NCBI RefSeq assembly: GCF_009649075.1
Contig: NZ_CP045737.1
Coordinates: 3,566,723 to 3,630,722, forward strand
Direction of reading: 5' to 3'
From: Aeromicrobium yanjiei
Lineage (GTDB): Bacteria > Actinomycetota > Actinomycetes > Propionibacteriales > Nocardioidaceae
DNA: 64,000 bases
Shown: positions 19,255 through 27,846 of the stretch, one piece after another
How the letters are laid out: every line of letters starts with the position of its first letter
How positions within the stretch are numbered: the first letter of the stretch is position 1
The notes under the pieces: model-generated
What the model was told of the DNA's origin: nothing
What the model saw: only the letters and a program-made list of their open reading frames with translations
Databases searched by the model: none
Translations under genes and position numbers: made by a program

Positions 19255-20673
19255 TCAGCCGAAGAAGTCGCCCGCCGCAGGGGCGCCCGGCGGCGGCTCG
19301 GCGTCGCGCGCCATCGGCGTGAACCGCGAGTAGTGACCCTGGAAGCTGACCGCGATCTTGTTGGTCGGGCCGGAGCGGTTCTTGGCGATGATGATGTCGG
19401 CCTCGCCCGGACGGTCGGACTCCCCCGCGCCGAGGGCGTCGGGGCGGTTGAGCAGCAGCACGATGTCGGCGTCCTGCTCGATCGATCCGGACTCACGCAG
19501 GTCAGAGATCTGCGGGGTCTTGTCGGTGCGCTGCTCGGAGCCACGGTTGAGCTGGCTGATCGCCACGACGGGGACCTCCATCTCCTTGGCGAGCAGCTTG
19601 ATGTTGCGGGAGAACTCCGAGACCTCGACCTGACGGTTCTCGACCCGCTTGCCCGACGTCATGAGCTGCAGGTAGTCGATGACCACGAAGCCCAGACCGT
19701 ACTGCTTCTTGATGCGCCGGGCCTTGGACCGGATCTCGGGCATCGTCATGTTGGGGCTGTCGTCGATCACGATGGGGGCGCTGTTGACCCGGGGCATCGC
19801 CTTGGTGATGGCGTCCCAGTCGCGCTGGTGCATGCCGCCGCCGCGCATGTGGCCGATGCTGACGCGGGCCTCGGCCGAGAGCATGCGCATCGCGATCTCG
19901 GCGCCGGTCATCTCCAACGAGAAGATCGCGCACGGGATCTGGTGGCGGATCGCGGCCGAGCGCACGAAGTCCAGGCCCAGGGTCGACTTGCCGACGCCAG
20001 GACGGGCGGCCACGACGATCATCTGCCCGGCGCGGAAGCCGGTCGTGAACTTGTCGAGATCGGGGAAGCCCGAGGGCACGCCGCTCAGCGAGCCGTCGCG
20101 GCCCTGGATCTCCTCGATCTCGTCGATCGTGAGGGGCATGAGCTCGGAGACCGCGCGATAGTCCTCGGCCTGGCTCGTGCCGTCGACGTCGAGCACCTCG
20201 GCCTGGGCCCGGTCGACGATCTCGGCGACCTCGCCCTGGCCGGCCTGACCGAGCTGGGCGATGCGCTGACCGACCTCGACCAGGCGGCGCAAGATGGCCT
20301 TCTCCCGGACGATCTCGGCGTAGAAGTCGACATTGGACGCGATCGGGACGGCCTGGACCAGATCGTGCAGATAGGGCGCTCCGCCGATGCGGCCCATCTC
20401 GCCGCGACGGTGGAGCTCGGCGGCGACCGTGATCGCGTCGGCCGGCTCGCCACGGTTGGCCAGATCGGTGATGGTGTCGAAGATCAGCTCGTGCGCGGGA
20501 CGGTAGAAGTCACGCCCCTGCAGGATGTCGGCGGCCGGGTCGATCGCGTTCTTGCTGATCAGCATCGCGCCGAGGACGCTCTGCTCAGCGGCGATGTCCT
20601 GTGGCGGAACGCGTCCCGAGGTGGGATCCTCGCCGGGTCCTGGACCCGCCTCGTAGAGGTCCGTCACGCTCAC
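19255..20673 (-). CDS. dnaB: Replicative DNA helicase
   Basis: A 472-residue hexameric helicase that unwinds DNA at the fork. N-terminal domain: PPQDIAAEQSVLGAMLISKNAI. RecA-like domain: Walker A ARPGVGKSTLGLDF, then SLEMTGAEIAMRML, Walker B region FVVIDYLQLM, AISQLNRGSEQRTDK and DLRESGSIEQDADIVLLLNR. The GTG at 20673 has AAAGGGG 7 nt upstream. No intein interrupts the usual insertion sites. In many relatives dnaB directly follows rplI; here three genes intervene. A cluster of DnaA-box-like sites lies in its upstream region. Confidence 0.95.
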   Translation of the reverse strand: MSVTDLYEAGPGPGEDPTSGRVPPQDIAAEQSVLGAMLISKNAIDPAADILQGRDFYRPAHELIFDTITDLANRGEPADAITVAAELHRRGEMGRIGGAPYLHDLVQAVPIASNVDFYAEIVREKAILRRLVEVGQRIAQLGQAGQGEVAEIVDRAQAEVLDVDGTSQAEDYRAVSELMPLTIDEIEEIQGRDGSLSGVPSGFPDLDKFTTGFRAGQMIVVAARPGVGKSTLGLDFVRSAAIRHQIPCAIFSLEMTGAEIAMRMLSAEARVSIGHMRGGGMHQRDWDAITKAMPRVNSAPIVIDDSPNMTMPEIRSKARRIKKQYGLGFVVIDYLQLMTSGKRVENRQVEVSEFSRNIKLLAKEMEVPVVAISQLNRGSEQRTDKTPQISDLRESGSIEQDADIVLLLNRPDALGAGESDRPGEADIIIAKNRSGPTNKIAVSFQGHYSRFTPMARDAEPPPGAPAAGDFFG

Positions 20674-21037
20674 CGATGAGCCCCTTTCGTCGTCATGCCC
20701 GAGCGTAGATCTCGGCGCCGACACAACTGCCGACCCGTCACAGTAGGCCCCGTGCGTGTCGTCACCAAGACGGCGCCGCACAGGGGGTGTGCGCAACTGT
20801 CCCGATGCTGTGGAAAACGCCGCCCGCCCATGTGCACAGCCGGTGGACGAACATGTGGACAACGGAATTGTTTATTTGTCCTCACCCCCTCTGACCTGCA
20901 CAAACGCAGTTTGTTCGGTGTGGAGACAAAATAGTTCTTGGTCGAAGTTCATCCACGGGTGCCTGTTCATACACTTGTCGACAAACCCCGTCACTTTGGT
21001 CCCAGTTCACCCAGTGGTCACGTCCAGGAAGGCCCGC
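20674..21037. promoter_or_regulatory. dnaB/MATE divergent intergenic region with DnaA-box-like sites
   Basis: This 364-bp non-coding stretch is less GC-rich than the rest. TGTGGACAA (20854-20862) is the reverse complement of the actinobacterial DnaA box TTGTCCACA. TGTGGAAAA (20809-20817) and TGTGCACAG (20831-20839) each differ from a box by about one base. An AT-rich tract (20866-20879) follows. The three sites share one orientation within 54 bp. They could tie dnaB expression to DnaA or titrate DnaA. No RNA gene was recognised. AGGAAGG at 21026-21032 serves the MATE gene. Confidence 0.5.
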
Positions 21038-22360
21038 ATGCGTCTTCGCGCCGACGTCGATCGGCAGATCTTGGCCGTCGCCGTGCCCGCGTTCTTCGCC
21101 CTGGTGACCGAGCCGCTGATGCTGCTCGCCGACACCGCGATCATCGGCCACCTGGGCACCCCCGAGCTGGCCGGGCTGGCAGCCGCCGCCGTGGTGCTCG
21201 GGACCGTCGTCGGCCTGTGCGTCTTCCTCGCGTACGGCAGCACCGCGGCCGTCGCCCGCCACCACGGCGCGGGCGAGGTCAGCGCGGCGTACGGCCTCGC
21301 GATCAGCAGCCTGTGGCTCGCGGCGGGGCTCGGCGCCGTGCTGGGCATCGGCCTCGCCGCGACGAGCGGGCCCCTGTCCGCGGCGGTCTCCAGCTCGCAG
21401 GCCGTCGCGGACCTGGCCCAGCAGTACCTGCTCGTGTCGACCCTCGGCCTGCCCGCCGTGCTGGTGGTGCTGGCGGCGACCGGCGCGATGCGCGGCAGCC
21501 TCGACCTGCGCACCCCGCTGGTCGTGACCGTCGTGGCCAACGTCGTCAACGTCGTGCTCAACGTGGGGCTCGTCTACGGACTCGACTGGGGAGTGCGCGG
21601 GGCCGCGACCGGGACCGTGCTGGCCCAGTGGCTCGCCGCAGCGTGGCTCGTGGCGGTGATAGTGCGGCGTTCACGGCGGGCGGCAGCACCCCTGGCGCCC
21701 CGCGTGGGCGAGATCCTCGACGCCGCACGCCAGGGCGTCCCCCTGATCGTCAGGACGTTGACGCTCCGCGTCTCGATCGTCCTGGCCACGCTCGTCGCAG
21801 CAGACCTCGGCGACGTCCCGCTCGCGGCGCACCAGATCGCTGCCGCGCTCGTCGGCTTCCTCGCCTTCGGGCTCGACGCGATCGCGATCGCCGGCCAGAC
21901 CCTGACCGGACGTGCCCTGGGCGCGGGCGACGCCGGCCTGACCCGGGCGCTGACCCGCCGGATGATGGCATGGGGCGTCGCCACCGGGTTCCTGGCCGGG
22001 TTCGTGCTGGCCGTCTGCGCACCGTGGCTGCCGCACCTGTTCACCTCCGACGTCGAGGTGCGCAACGCCCTGGTGCCCGCGCTGCTCGTCGTGGCAGCGA
22101 TCCAGCCGCTCTCGGGGCTGGTCTTCGTGCTCGACGGGGTGCTCATCGGGGCCGGGGACGGCGTCTACCTGGCCGTCGCGGGACTCATCGTCCTCGCGGC
22201 GTACACGCCGCTCGTCCTGCTGGTCGCCTGGACCGGGGCCGGCTTCACCTGGCTCTGGGTCGCCTACGGCGGATTCATCGCGGCACGGCTCGCGACCCTG
22301 TGGCACCGCGAGCGCGGCGACGCCTGGCTGGTCCTCGGGCCCGGTCGTTCGGCAGACTGA
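21038..22360 (+). CDS. MATE-family efflux transporter
   Basis: A 440-residue membrane protein with about 12 helices in two homologous halves. It begins RADVDRQILAVAVPAFFALVTEPLMLLADTAIIGHLG, the DinF-branch MATE signature (start of the block VPAFFALVTEPLMLLADTA). The second half repeats the pattern with VPLIVRTLTLRVSIVLATLVA. MATE proteins export cationic drugs or metabolites using Na+ or H+ gradients. ATG at 21038 has AGGAAGG 5 nt upstream. The substrate is unknown. A hydrolase gene follows after 4 bp. Confidence 0.9.
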   Translation: MRLRADVDRQILAVAVPAFFALVTEPLMLLADTAIIGHLGTPELAGLAAAAVVLGTVVGLCVFLAYGSTAAVARHHGAGEVSAAYGLAISSLWLAAGLGAVLGIGLAATSGPLSAAVSSSQAVADLAQQYLLVSTLGLPAVLVVLAATGAMRGSLDLRTPLVVTVVANVVNVVLNVGLVYGLDWGVRGAATGTVLAQWLAAAWLVAVIVRRSRRAAAPLAPRVGEILDAARQGVPLIVRTLTLRVSIVLATLVAADLGDVPLAAHQIAAALVGFLAFGLDAIAIAGQTLTGRALGAGDAGLTRALTRRMMAWGVATGFLAGFVLAVCAPWLPHLFTSDVEVRNALVPALLVVAAIQPLSGLVFVLDGVLIGAGDGVYLAVAGLIVLAAYTPLVLLVAWTGAGFTWLWVAYGGFIAARLATLWHRERGDAWLVLGPGRSAD

Positions 22361-22364
22361 GGCC

Positions 22365-23057
22365 ATGACGCGCACCGAGGAGCCCACACCCGGACGACAC
22401 ATCGACGTACGAGGTGAGGGCCCCGTCGTCCTGCTGTGGCACGGCCGCGGGGCAGACTCCCGCGGCGTCCTGGACGCCCTGAGCGAGCTGATCGCGGCGC
22501 ACGGCCTGACCGTGGTGACCCCCGACTGGGACGCCGGCCACCCCGACGGCGGGCGAGCCGACCTGCTGACGTCGGTGCGCAGGGCCCGGGAGATCGCGGC
22601 CGAGCAAGGCCAGGACCCCGACACGATCGTCGTGGCCGGCTGGTCGCTCGGCGGGGTCGCCGCCGTCAGCCTCGCGCTCAACGCCTCGCGCATCGGCGCC
22701 GGCGTGGGCGGGCTGGTGCTCATCGCCCCCGCCGACGGTCCGCGCGCGCTCGACCCCCTCACCGGGCAGCCACTGCCCACCGAGCTGCCGTCCGGAGCCG
22801 GCCGCTGCCGCGTCGACATCGTGTACGGCGAGGACGACACCATCACCCCGCCCGACATGGTGTGCGGGCTCGAGCTGCGGCTGCGGGCCGCGGGCTGGTC
22901 CACGTCACTGCACGCGATCGACGCGGACCACGGCGAGGTGGTCGGCGCGACGTACGACGAGCGGCGCGATGCCTTCGTCCCCGCGCGTACGGAGCGCGCC
23001 CGGGACGGCGCGCGCACCGTCGCGCAGATCGTCGCTGCGGCTACTTCTTCTTCGTGA
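22365..23057 (+). CDS. Alpha/beta hydrolase
   Basis: A 230-residue single-domain hydrolase. VVLLWHGRGADSRGVLDAL supplies the oxyanion-hole HG motif, GWSLGGVAAVSLAL the nucleophile elbow with the catalytic Ser, YGEDDTITPP the acid and DADHGEVVG the catalytic His. No signal peptide, so cytosolic. It lies 4 bp after the MATE gene and is probably co-transcribed with it. Its last 17 bp overlap the convergent lipoprotein gene. Substrate unknown; small esters or peptides are typical. Confidence 0.85.
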   Translation: MTRTEEPTPGRHIDVRGEGPVVLLWHGRGADSRGVLDALSELIAAHGLTVVTPDWDAGHPDGGRADLLTSVRRAREIAAEQGQDPDTIVVAGWSLGGVAAVSLALNASRIGAGVGGLVLIAPADGPRALDPLTGQPLPTELPSGAGRCRVDIVYGEDDTITPPDMVCGLELRLRAAGWSTSLHAIDADHGEVVGATYDERRDAFVPARTERARDGARTVAQIVAAATSSS

Positions 23058-24729
23058 ACCCGACGCGGGTCCAGTCGGGCTGCTCGAACTGCGCAGCACC
23101 GTAGTTGACCACGTCCTTGCGCACCGCGACCACGATCGGGGTCACGGCCAGGGGGACGGCCGGCACCTCCTCGAGCAGCCACTCGTCGAGCTTGGCGATG
23201 CGCGTGAGGCGCCGCTCGTCGCCGAGGGTCCTGATGACGGCGTCGAACCCCTGGCCGATGCGCTTGGGACCGATGCCGGTGAAGTTCTGGGGTGAGTCGA
23301 TCGGGTAGTACAGCGGCTTGGCCGCGGTGATCGGGAAGGCCGATCCGCGCCGCTGGAAGGTCACCAGGTCGAAGTCGAGCGGGATGACGATCTTCTCGTA
23401 GAAGTCCACCCCGGTGGGGGCGGAGCGCCGCTTGACCCTGATGCCGACTTGCTCGAGGTCTGCGGCGATGGCCTTGGCACGGGCGCTGCTGGTCGGGGTG
23501 TCCTTGGGCACCGGCATGATCAGCTCGAGTGGCTTGCCGCGCTTGGAGCGCATGCCGTTGGCACCCTTGGCATAGCCGGCGTCGTCGAGGATCTCCTCCG
23601 CGCGGTCCGGCTCGTACGCGATGGGATCGGAGGAGTCGCGGTAGCCCTTCTGGCCCGGCAGCAGGAGCAGGCTGCCCAGGGGTGCGGGAGGCCCGCCAAG
23701 AGCCCTCGCGGTCGTGACCGCGATCGGCACGCGGTTGATCGCGCGGGCGACCGCACGTCGTACGGCGACGTCCTTGAGCGCGCCCCGGCCGCCGTTGAGC
23801 GTGACCTGCGACCACTCGATGCCCGCCGCGCGCTGCACGACCCCGGTGCCCTTGGCCTTGGCGTACGTCGAGGCCTCCAGGTCGACCGCGTCGAGGCCGC
23901 CGTCGACGTACGCCTCGGCCTGCAGGCCGGGATCGGCGATGTTCCACGTGACACCCGCCAGCTTGGGCTTGGCCCCCCACCAGCGCGGATTGGGGCGCTG
24001 GACGATGAGGCCCTTGCGGGTGTCGATCGAGGAGACCAGGAACGGGCCGTTGGAGGGGATCGCCCGCTTGCGGAACGCCTGGTTGAACAGCTTGGGCGAG
24101 GAGGAGAAGTTCTTGGGCAGCCGCGGGTAGACGTAGAGCGGCCACTCGGCCGTGGGCTCGTCGAACGTCACCGTGTAGGAGAATCTGTCGCGGCCTTGCT
24201 TGACGCCCGAGATGTCGTCGTAGCCCGCACTCGAGATGACCTCGAAGTCGTCGTCGGAGCCGTTCTGCGCCTTCCAGAACGCGGTCATGTCGGCTGCGGT
24301 GATCGGGGTGCCGCCCTGCCAGACCGCGTCGGGGTTGAGCGCGACGCGGATCTTCAGCGGGCTCTTGTCGACGACCTCGACCGAACGGGCGTAGTCGGGA
24401 TCGACCATCCAGCCACCGTCGGCGGTGATGCGGATGGCGCCGCCGGTGGTCGGGGCGAGGATCCGCGCGGCATCGGAGTTGGCCGAGTCGGCCTGCAGCG
24501 GATTGAAGTTGGTGGGCAGCGTGGTGGCTGCCAGGCGCAGGGTGCCGCCAGCGGCGACATCGGCCGGATCGGCGTCCTGCCAGGCCGTGCTGGGCAGTGC
24601 CTTGTTGCTGTCGGTGGACGGCGTCGCGGTCGGCTTGTCCTCGTCGTCGTTGGACGAGCCTGTGCACCCGGAGAGCACGAGGCTCCCGGCGAGGAGGAGG
24701 GACGCGGCCGCTGCGACGGGGGTACGCAT
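23041..24729 (-). CDS. Family 5 substrate-binding lipoprotein, LpqW-like
   Basis: A 562-residue lipoprotein. Start at ATG 24729 is preferred over 24759 because the latter lies inside the hairpin at 24747-24777 and would add a charged stretch before the signal peptide. The lipobox is LVLSGC. The SBP_bac_5 fold follows: GGTLRLAATTLPTNFNPLQ, VWQGGTPITAADMTAFW, FRKRAIPSNGPFLVSS and VRRAVARAINR. Lacking adjacent permeases and sitting in the rpsF-dnaB region, it resembles mycobacterial LpqW, an SBP5 relative that steers lipomannan synthesis instead of importing peptides. Equivalence in function is inference. Confidence 0.8.
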   Translation of the reverse strand: MRTPVAAAASLLLAGSLVLSGCTGSSNDDEDKPTATPSTDSNKALPSTAWQDADPADVAAGGTLRLAATTLPTNFNPLQADSANSDAARILAPTTGGAIRITADGGWMVDPDYARSVEVVDKSPLKIRVALNPDAVWQGGTPITAADMTAFWKAQNGSDDDFEVISSAGYDDISGVKQGRDRFSYTVTFDEPTAEWPLYVYPRLPKNFSSSPKLFNQAFRKRAIPSNGPFLVSSIDTRKGLIVQRPNPRWWGAKPKLAGVTWNIADPGLQAEAYVDGGLDAVDLEASTYAKAKGTGVVQRAAGIEWSQVTLNGGRGALKDVAVRRAVARAINRVPIAVTTARALGGPPAPLGSLLLLPGQKGYRDSSDPIAYEPDRAEEILDDAGYAKGANGMRSKRGKPLELIMPVPKDTPTSSARAKAIAADLEQVGIRVKRRSAPTGVDFYEKIVIPLDFDLVTFQRRGSAFPITAAKPLYYPIDSPQNFTGIGPKRIGQGFDAVIRTLGDERRLTRIAKLDEWLLEEVPAVPLAVTPIVVAVRKDVVNYGAAQFEQPDWTRVGFTKKK

Positions 24730-24746
24730 GACGGTGATCCACCGGC

Positions 24747-24777
24747 GACGGGCCGGCACCTGGGGTGCCGGCCCGTC
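24747..24777 (-). terminator. Hairpin after rplI
   Basis: A perfect 14-bp stem, GACGGGCCGGCACC with GGTGCCGGCCCGTC, around a 3-nt loop. It stands 8 bp after the rplI stop on the minus strand and before the lipoprotein start. There is no T tract, as is common for strong actinobacterial hairpin terminators. It probably ends the rpsF-ssb-rpsR-rplI transcript. Confidence 0.75.
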
Positions 24778-24784
24778 AGGCGGA

Positions 24785-25231
24785 CTACTTGGAGGCCACC
24801 ACGTTGAGCTTGACCTGCGCGCTCACCTCGGGGTGAACACGCACGGCCACGGTGTGGGCGCCGAGCGACTTGATCGGGTTGCCGACCTCGATACGACGCT
24901 TGTCGACCTTGGCACCGGCCTCGGCCAGCGCCTCGGCGATGTCGGAGACCGTGACGGCGCCGAACAGGCGTCCGCCCGCACCGGCGCGAACCGGGACGTT
25001 GATCGGCGAGGACTCGAGGTTGCCCTTGATGCTCTTGGCTTCCTCGAGATCGTGCACGGCGTGCGCGTCGCGCGCAGCCTTGATCGACTCGACCTGCTTG
25101 GCAGCGCCCTTGCTCCACCGGATGGCGAAGTTGCGCGGCAGCAGGAAGTTGCGGCCGTAGCCGTCCTTGACCTCGACGATGTCGCCGGGGGTTCCGAGGT
25201 TCGTGACCTCGTGCGTGAGGATGAGCTTCAT
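24785..25231 (-). CDS. rplI: 50S ribosomal protein L9
   Basis: A 148-residue protein of normal L9 length. [36 protein letters not shown] is the N-terminal 23S-binding domain (pieces: [20 protein letters not shown]), a long central helix follows, and the C-terminal domain carries [15 protein letters not shown] and [22 protein letters not shown]. Last gene of the rpsF operon, 10 bp after rpsR. Confidence 0.96.
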   Translation of the reverse strand: MKLILTHEVTNLGTPGDIVEVKDGYGRNFLLPRNFAIRWSKGAAKQVESIKAARDAHAVHDLEEAKSIKGNLESSPINVPVRAGAGGRLFGAVTVSDIAEALAEAGAKVDKRRIEVGNPIKSLGAHTVAVRVHPEVSAQVKLNVVASK

Positions 25232-25241
25232 TCCAAACCCC

Positions 25242-25478
25242 TTAACGACCGGTGGTCGTGTAGGGAAGCAGAGCCATCTCGCGGGCGTTCTTGATGGCCT
25301 TCGCGATGAGGCGCTGCTCCTGGACGGTGACACCCGTGACGCGGCGCGCGCGGATCTTGCCGCGGTCCGAGATGAACTTGCGCAGCAGCGCGGTGTCCTT
25401 GTAGTTGATTTCGGTGACCTTGGCCGCAGCGAGCGGGTTGCTCTTCTTCTTCGGCTTCCGGACGACTGGCTTTGCCAT
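25242..25478 (-). CDS. rpsR: 30S ribosomal protein S18, cysteine-free form
   Basis: A 78-residue S18. The core [15 protein letters not shown] segment ([19 protein letters not shown]) and the ending [11 protein letters not shown] are standard. At the place where many actinobacterial S18 copies have a zinc-binding CxxC (after the basic RKPKKK stretch), this one reads SNPLAAAK and contains no Cys at all. It is thus the zinc-independent form in the main rpsF operon. The S6:S18 pair forms the platform of the 30S subunit. Confidence 0.95.
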   Translation of the reverse strand: MAKPVVRKPKKKSNPLAAAKVTEINYKDTALLRKFISDRGKIRARRVTGVTVQEQRLIAKAIKNAREMALLPYTTTGR

Positions 25479-25513
25479 GTTGCTCCTGGTTTCGTTTCTC
25501 TGACGTGAAGGGG

Positions 25514-26089
25514 TTAGAAGGGGGGCTCGTCGGACGTTCCCGCGTTGCCGCCCCAGTCAGATCCACCCTGCGAGCCGCCGCCGGAGCGGGGCTGCGTCGA
25601 CCACGGGTCGTTGCCGCCCTGGGCCGGTGCGCCGCCGCCGAAGCCGCCTCCACCGGAGTTGCCCCCGCCGAAGCCGCCACCTGAGTTGCCGCCGCCACCG
25701 CCGCCGAAGTCGCCGCCGCCGGAGCGGTTGACGCGACTCGTCTTGGCCGTGGCAAAGCGCAGGGACGGGCCGATCTCGTCGACCGTCATCTCCACGCTGG
25801 TGCCCTTGGAGCCGTCCTGCCGCTCGTAGTTGCGGACCTTCAGGGCGCCCGTCACGATGACGCGCTGACCCTTCTGGAGCGACTCGGCGACGTTCTCGGC
25901 CAGCTGGCGCCACGCATCACAGCGGATGAACAGCGCGTCGCCGTCCTTCCACTCGTTGGTCTGCCGGTCGAACGTACGGGGCGTCGACGCGACGGTGAAG
26001 TTGGCAACTGCCGCGCCCGAAGGAGTGAACTTCAGCTCCGGGTCGTTCGTCAGGTTGCCGACGACGGTGATGTTGGTTTCGCCTGCCAT
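25514..26089 (-). CDS. ssb: Single-stranded DNA-binding protein
   Basis: A 191-residue SSB. The OB fold (residues 1-112) begins [23 protein letters not shown] and includes [27 protein letters not shown] long Gly/Asn/Ser-rich linker (about 120-175) precedes the acidic tail DEPPF, which recruits replication and repair partners. It binds single strands at forks and in repair. Second gene of the rpsF operon. Confidence 0.96.
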   Translation of the reverse strand: MAGETNITVVGNLTNDPELKFTPSGAAVANFTVASTPRTFDRQTNEWKDGDALFIRCDAWRQLAENVAESLQKGQRVIVTGALKVRNYERQDGSKGTSVEMTVDEIGPSLRFATAKTSRVNRSGGGDFGGGGGGNSGGGFGGGNSGGGGFGGGAPAQGGNDPWSTQPRSGGGSQGGSDWGGNAGTSDEPPF

Positions 26090-26143
26090 GGGGCGCAGCC
26101 TTTCAGGTGTGTGGGTGTCTGACTTAGTGAACCGCAGCCATGT

Positions 26144-26167
26144 GACAACCGCAGCGGGTTGTCCACA
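26144..26167. promoter_or_regulatory. DnaA-box match and hairpin between rpsF and ssb
   Basis: TTGTCCACA (26159-26167) matches the actinobacterial DnaA box exactly. It overlaps a 7-bp stem, GACAACC (26144-26150) with GGTTGTC (26157-26163). Both lie in the 97-bp gap between rpsF and ssb. A single box may be chance; the hairpin could attenuate or process the mRNA. Confidence 0.35.
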
Positions 26168-26186
26168 GTGGGTCCGTGGATCAGGC

Positions 26187-26483
26187 CTACTTCACGTCGG
26201 GACGTGTGACCTTCGTACGCACAACGGACTCGTTGAGCGTCAGCTGGCGATCGAGCTCCTTGACCGTGGCCGGCTCGGCCTGGAGCGTGACGACGGCGTA
26301 GATGCCCTCGTTCTTCTTGTTGATCTCGTAGGCAAGACGGCGCTTGCCCCAGACGTCGACGTTGTCGACGGAGCCGCCGTCCTGGCGCACGACGTTGAGG
26401 TACGTGTCCAGGCTGGGGGCGACGGTACGTTCTTCGAGGTCGGGATCAAGGATGATCATGACTTCGTACGGGCGCAATGACAT
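26187..26483 (-). CDS. rpsF: 30S ribosomal protein S6
   Basis: A 98-residue S6, starting [23 protein letters not shown], with [19 protein letters not shown] and [25 protein letters not shown] lies 5 nt before the ATG. First gene of the rpsF-ssb-rpsR-rplI operon. S6 pairs with S18 on the 30S platform, and in several phyla the S6:S18 complex binds the rpsF leader for autoregulation; see the leader hairpin at 26506-26525. Confidence 0.96.
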   Translation of the reverse strand: MSLRPYEVMIILDPDLEERTVAPSLDTYLNVVRQDGGSVDNVDVWGKRRLAYEINKKNEGIYAVVTLQAEPATVKELDRQLTLNESVVRTKVTRPDVK

Positions 26484-26505
26484 TCAGTCTCCTTCGGACT
26501 AAACG

Positions 26506-26525
26506 GCTACGGGGAATTCCGTAGC
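26506..26525 (-). promoter_or_regulatory. rpsF leader hairpin
   Basis: On the minus strand GCTACGG-AATTCC-CCGTAGC forms a 7-bp stem 22 nt before the rpsF start. Known S6:S18 autoregulatory leaders contain a CCG element in a hairpin, and CCG occurs here at the loop-stem junction. This is suggestive only. Confidence 0.35.
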
Positions 26526-26599
26526 AGGAGTGGGTCACCTAGTGGCAACCGCACAAGTCTACGGGACCACCGCCACCAGAGGCCAATCGCGCCCCGATT

Positions 26600-26684
26600 C
26601 CGCGACTGGCGCAAACTGAAGGTTTTGGGACGGCGAGTCCTCCACTTTCGCGCCACTCGCGGCTCAGGTTGCGCCACTCGCGGG
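26600..26684. repeat. Left 85-bp inverted repeat of the DUF559-like module
   Basis: These 85 bp match the reverse complement of 27739-27823 with no gaps and about 12 mismatches (86% identity). Internally the repeat has three copies of a 13-mer: CCGCGACTGGCGC (26600-26612) in one orientation, and GCGCCACTCGCGG (26650-26662 and 26671-26683) in the other, so one arm can also fold on itself. The stop codon of the pseudogene (26664) lies inside it. Confidence 0.85.
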
Positions 26685-27655
26685 CTTGGCGGACCGCGGC
26701 GAGGTCATCCGGACGAATCTCGCGAGGCGGCGGCGCAGGGCCGCTTGACCCGCCGACGAGATCGACGCCGCCCGCGCCTCGGCCCGCCACCCGTCGACCC
26801 GTCCCGGGACGTGCCGCATCCCGTGGGCCTCCTCGGCGTCGCGCACGATCCGCTCCGGCGTGTGCACGATCTCGGTCGCGATGTAGCCGTAGCGTGCCAA
26901 CCCCTCCCGCGCGAGCCGCTTCTCGCGGGCCAGGTCGCTCTCGTGCTGGGCGCGCACCCGGTGGTCCGAGCCGTCGTACTCCGCGACCCGGTTCGTGCCG
27001 CGGATGCGCAGGTCGACGCGCGCCACCTCGACCCCGGCAGCGTTCGTGATGACCTCCTGCGGGTCGACCGCGAAGCCCGCGAGCACGTGCAGCAGTCGCA
27101 GCATGGTCTCCCACCACGACTCGCTGCGCCCGTCCGCGAGGTCGAGCGCCCGGCGCAGCACGCGTACGCCACGCCGTCCCGGACGCATCGTCGCGCGGAT
27201 GCCGTCGATCGTGACGTCCCCGCGGTGCAGGGCGCAGTCGATCACTGCGACGAGGTCGAGCAGGGCAAGATGCTCGGCGAGCTCGACGATCGTCCACTCC
27301 GGCGACGCGACCGCGAGATCACCGATCCGGTGCCGTGGCCCGGCGGGATCGCGCACCTGCGGACGTACACCCCCCGTCGGTCGTGATGCGGTGCGTCCCG
27401 GTCGGTGCACGCGATGATCGGGATCCCGTCGAGCATCGGGAGCCACCAGCCGCGGAGCTGCGCGCTGGTCAGGTGGGTGAAGACCGCGTCGTCGGGCAGC
27501 TGCAGCGCGACCGCCCGGCACGTGGACGCCAGGTCGTCCGCGCTCGCGGCCAGCTGCGCGACGCCCGCGACGGGGTGGACGAAGTGCGGGGACGTGCGCA
27601 ACAGGTGCGGGGTGAAGCCTCGTTCGTACGCCTCGGCGTGCCTGATCGGGTCCAT
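26664..27655 (-). pseudogene. Frameshifted DUF559-like (PD-(D/E)XK-type) protein gene
   Basis: Two reading frames together make one protein. Frame one runs from ATG 27655 (MDPIRHAEAYERGF) to about CAIPPGHGTG near 27330. The other resumes at HRIGDLAVASPEWTIVELAEH and continues to 26664. The 992-bp span is one base short of 331 codons, consistent with a single-base deletion at about 27325-27345. The C-terminal part has VDLRIRGTNRVAEYDGSDH followed by REKRLAREGLARYGY, the layout of DUF559/Vsr-like endonuclease folds common in actinobacteria. The N-terminal part resembles those found with AbiEi-type antitoxin domains, without a clear winged helix. The whole gene is bounded by 85-bp inverted repeats. 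Confidence 0.8.
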
Positions 27656-27738
27656 CCCGACACGCTCGCGCCCGGCGGCGTACGTCTTCGAGACCGCGCG
27701 AGCAACCTGTGGACGTACGCGCTGGATCCACACCCTCG

Positions 27739-27823
27739 CCCCCGACTGGCGCAGACCGAGCCGCGACTGGCGCAGAAGTGGACGACACGCCGTCCCAGAA
27801 CCTTCAGCTTGCGCCAGTCGCGG
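27739..27823. repeat. Right 85-bp inverted repeat of the DUF559-like module
   Basis: Reverse-complement partner of 26600-26684. It contains CCCGACTGGCGC (27741-27752), CCGCGACTGGCGC (27761-27773) and GCGCCAGTCGCGG (27811-27823). It starts 84 bp upstream of the pseudogene start codon and ends 11 bp before the -10 box of the divergent MOSC gene. Confidence 0.85.
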
Positions 27824-27846
27824 GGAGGGTGGGTAGCGTCGGGGGC

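Noticed and set aside
21671..24742. 1023-codon minus-strand open frame
   Set aside because: Shadow of the MATE, hydrolase and lipoprotein genes; Arg/Gly/Ala-rich composition with no domain sense, frequent in GC-rich DNA.
26664..27788. Single 374-codon gene
   Set aside because: Its first 140 or so codons are out of frame with the real protein, whose N-terminal part is read in another frame from 27655; treated as a frameshifted gene.
26600..27823. Classical insertion sequence
   Set aside because: Inverted repeats are present, but the enclosed gene has no transposase motifs and no target-site duplication was recognised.
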